Of a DNA stretch of 64,000 nucleotides, positions 60,839 to 64,000 are shown one piece after another. Each line of letters begins with the position of its first letter. Positions within the stretch are counted from its first letter, which is position 1. The stretch covers positions 61,892,564-61,956,563 of the forward strand of contig JACMZG010000008.1 of the NCBI GenBank assembly GCA_018340805.1, read 5' to 3'. Made by a program: the position numbers and the translations under genes. Below the pieces are notes generated by a model that saw only the letters and a program-made list of their open reading frames with translations, had not been told where the DNA came from and did no database searches. The stretch is from Microvelia longipes. Lineage: Eukaryota; Arthropoda; Insecta; Hemiptera; Veliidae.

Positions 60839-61903
60839 TAAATAAATAAATAAATAAATAAATAACCATTTATTGCTACATTTTCTTTTGTACATTTGTT
60901 ACATAAATTTTGTTTTTACAATTTGTAGCAAATCAGCTTTCGCTGTGGTACTCCACGTGTGGAGTTATAGATTAATTTTTACATAATTTTCATATTTATA
61001 CATACATTTATTTTACTTATTTTATACATATATAAATATAAATCTACATGCACATAGATATTCACACTTTATCTGTATATACATGCAAACACACATCCAC
61101 ATAGATATATTGCACTATTATCAATGTATTACTTATTTTAAATTTATATTAACTTAATTATAATAACTTAATAAATTAAATAATTACATAAATTGATACC
61201 TAAAATAAAAACATTAATGACTTTAAATTTATAATGATAAATACGTAATAAGATGTATTATTTTTAATTTAGAGATTTAATTAGTTTTCCCCTTCTTTTA
61301 CTTTTTAAATTTGACTTATCAGAATATATAATAAGCTAAGTATAGTTACTAATATTTAATTAATTAGTTATACATATATATCACACACATACATGCATAC
61401 ATACACAATCACAAACATGATTTACATAAATAACACAATATAAACATACATAATAAACTAGTAGATTAAATAAAGATATTATTATAGTTTTGTATAATTG
61501 TTCAATACGACAATAAAATTAATAATTTAATTTAGTAAATGTTAGTATTTGCATGCTTTTTTTATTTATTTATTTATTTTTTTTTTATTTTATTTTTTTT
61601 TTTTAAACTTAATTTAATTTCTGTACAACCATTCTTCTATGTATACTTTACTCATCCATTTCCACATATTTCTATCTTTCGCGACCCTTTGCCAGGTTAC
61701 ACCTCCACAACACTTCCTCATCTCCTCATCCCAATGTAAACCTGGTCTTCCTATTCTTTTCTTTCTATCTCTTGGGTACCAATTTATTATTTTGTAAGTC
61801 CATCTGTTATCTGTTATTCTAGCTATATGGCCAGCCCATCTCCATTTATTTTCCGTCATTACTGCACCTATATCTTCTAACTTTGTTTCTTTTCTTATTA
61901 CTA
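60839..61903 (-). mobile_element. 5'-truncated LINE (minus strand) with 21 bp target-site duplication
   Basis: TAATGGGATCCTATCCCATTA occurs at 60818-60838 and 61904-61924. The insert reads on the minus strand: a LINE protein end, a ~750 bp 3' UTR and a (TTTA)n tail at 60840-60863. The target is itself a near-perfect palindrome inside an older repeat. Confidence 0.88.
61614..61903 (-). pseudogene. LINE ORF2 C-terminal fragment (fourth lineage)
   Basis: On the minus strand the frame runs from the truncation point: RKETKLEDIGAV, then MTENKWRWAGHIARITDNRW, NWYPRDRKKRIGRPGLHWDE, then TWQRVAKDRNMWK and a stop. W-K/R-W-A-G-H-x-A-R-x-x-D-x-R-W, a GRP block and W-x-R-x-A-x-D-R-x-x-W is the classic C-terminus of insect endonuclease-reverse transcriptase LINE proteins. 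The frame is open to the 5' truncation, so the copy is fairly young. The catalytic domains are absent. Confidence 0.85.
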
Positions 61904-61924
61904 TAATGGGATCCTATCCCATTA

Positions 61925-62850
<926 letters not shown>

Positions 62851-62947
62851 GGGTACCTGGGTTCACATCCTGGAAGGGTCTATAATTTTTTATCGTTTTT
62901 TTTTACTACTTAAATTATACTAATATAAGTTTACAACTAGAAAATAA

Positions 62948-63050
62948 TTCTGGCGCGGTGGTCCGCATGTCGGGCGAATTTCCTTTGGATGCGAGCACTC
63001 AAACCAGAGTACCTGGGTTCAAATCCTAGTAGGGACAATAATTTTTTATC
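62948..63050 (+). repeat. tRNA-derived SINE-like unit
   Basis: Box A-like TGGCGCGGTGGTCCGC (62951-62966) is followed by box B GGGTTCAAATCC (63015-63026) and then a T-run. A second box B-like string (GGGTTCACATCC) lies near 62863-62880, and box A-like heads recur at 63099 and 63189. Together they suggest short SINE units in tandem. Confidence 0.55.
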
Positions 63051-63182
63051 GTTTTTTTACCTAATATAAGTTTACAACTAGAAAATAATTCTGGCGCGGT
63101 GGTCCGCATATTGGGTGAATTTCCTTTGGATGCGTGTTTCCGTGCTTTTTACATTATATAAGTTTACAACTACTAAATAAAT

Positions 63183-63655
63183 AATTCCGGCGCGGTGGTC
63201 CGCTGTCGGGCGAATTTCATTTAGAATGCATGTTTCCGTGCTAAACAATCCATTTCTTGCTTAAGGTTCTGGTTCATGCTTTAGAACCTAAGCAGTTACT
63301 CAATTGTCAAGCACTGCTCGTTACTCATTTTGTCTGTATTTTCCAAAGGAAATGCGCTTAAACCTTTAAAGATAACTGACTAAGCTTAAAGATAAGTAAC
63401 TAATCTTTAAACTAGTGCAAATAATAGTGCGTACTTCTAATTTTAGAGGCATAGTTTTGTACAACAACTGGATGATTATGCGCATTTCCTTTGGAAAATA
63501 CAGACAAAATGAGTTACGAGCAGTGCTTGACAATTGAGTAACTGCTTAGGTTCTAAAGCATGAACCAGAACCTTAAGCAAGAAATGGATTGTTTAGCACG
63601 GAAACAGGCATTCTAAATGAAATTCGCCCGACATGCGGACCACCGCGCCAGAATT
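63183..63655. repeat. Fold-back repeat built from two head-out SINE-like units
   Basis: Arms 63183-63357 and 63480-63655 are almost perfect inverted copies. Shared words are GCGCGGTGGTCCGC, GAATTTCATTTAGAATGC, AACCTAAGCAGTTACTC and ATTTTCCAAAGGAAATGCGC. The loop is ~122 bp. The outer ends carry the GGTCCGC head. Confidence 0.88.
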
Positions 63656-64000
63656 TATCCTCATACGGCTATAGTATGTATACAGTTTTTGTTGAATCGA
63701 TGCTGCGCATAACTATGCAGCATTGAAAGAGGTCAGTATATGAAATAAAACGGGGTTTTTAATGCCTGAAGACGAACGAAGCGTGTCCGAACGTCATTTT
63801 TCATGGCTTTTCGCCAAGCGTTAAGAGGCCTAGTAGAACTTGTTTGACAATCTGTGAAGTGTTACATGAGTATTTTTTATAGACATTTTATGATAAAATG
63901 CTTATAAAATATTGCGTGAACAATATGCTAAATAATATTTATTGGTATGATTGTTCATAAAATAAGAATTTATCTTTTATCGAACAAATTTAGTTGTTTA
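63656..64000. other. Window end, no gene recognised
   Basis: Contains GAAGACGAACGAAGCGTGTCCG near 63769, the inverted form of the dispersed TCGGACTCGCTTCG motif. Otherwise featureless. Confidence 0.45.

Overview
The window is AT-rich eukaryotic nuclear DNA. It has split genes with GT-AG introns, long (AT)n and (CA)n microsatellites, several non-LTR retrotransposon fragments, tRNA-derived SINE-like repeats and many short inverted-repeat DNA transposons. The mix suggests an arthropod, most likely an insect, but nothing in the window fixes the species. There are no bacterial-style operons, CRISPR arrays, or intact long ORFs.

Host genes. (1) The 3' end of a uridine-cytidine kinase (UCK) gene lies on the + strand. 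One internal exon (414-462) ends in phase 1 and can be joined to either of two homologous terminal exons, 7507-7619 or 16058-16191. Each has its own stop codon and a downstream AATAAA. The two encode related but different C-termini, which looks like a duplicated, alternative last exon. (2) A complete ubiquitin-like protein 5 (UBL5/Hub1) coding sequence lies on the - strand in two exons, 22912-23089 and 21375-21418. Joined, it gives the family length of 73 residues. The ~1.5 kb intron holds a 0.64 kb inverted-repeat element. (3) A short THAP-like zinc-finger fragment lies at 23836-24036 (+), probably a relic or a lone exon.

Mobile DNA. A 3.3 kb element with ~690 bp terminal inverted repeats (3485-6794) sits in the UCK intron and carries a stop-riddled transposase relic. 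Two related hAT-type non-autonomous elements (24306-25039 and 57611-58378) each have a different 8 bp target-site duplication, and a third, 165 bp one lies at 26505-26669. Two copies of a fold-back TA-target element (28047-29005, 56064-57261) both sit in (AT)n tracts. Five 5'-truncated LINE 3' ends from different lineages occur at 27024, 42600, 45272, 53619 and 61903 (reverse); two have clear target-site duplications (17 and 21 bp). tRNA-derived SINEs lie around 60502 and 62951, with head-to-head fold-back forms at 52675-53238 and 63183-63655.

Repeats. A 17-unit satellite (31221-32067) has a GCTCGCTTCGCTCGC core and a ~203 bp higher-order period. Related core motifs are scattered near 35.8, 39.9 and 47.3 kb. 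Short perfect hairpins with tiny loops occur in clusters (14.6, 15.7, 20.85, 22.8, 43.6 kb). From about 32 to 60 kb I found no convincing host gene; that half is repeats and featureless AT-rich sequence.
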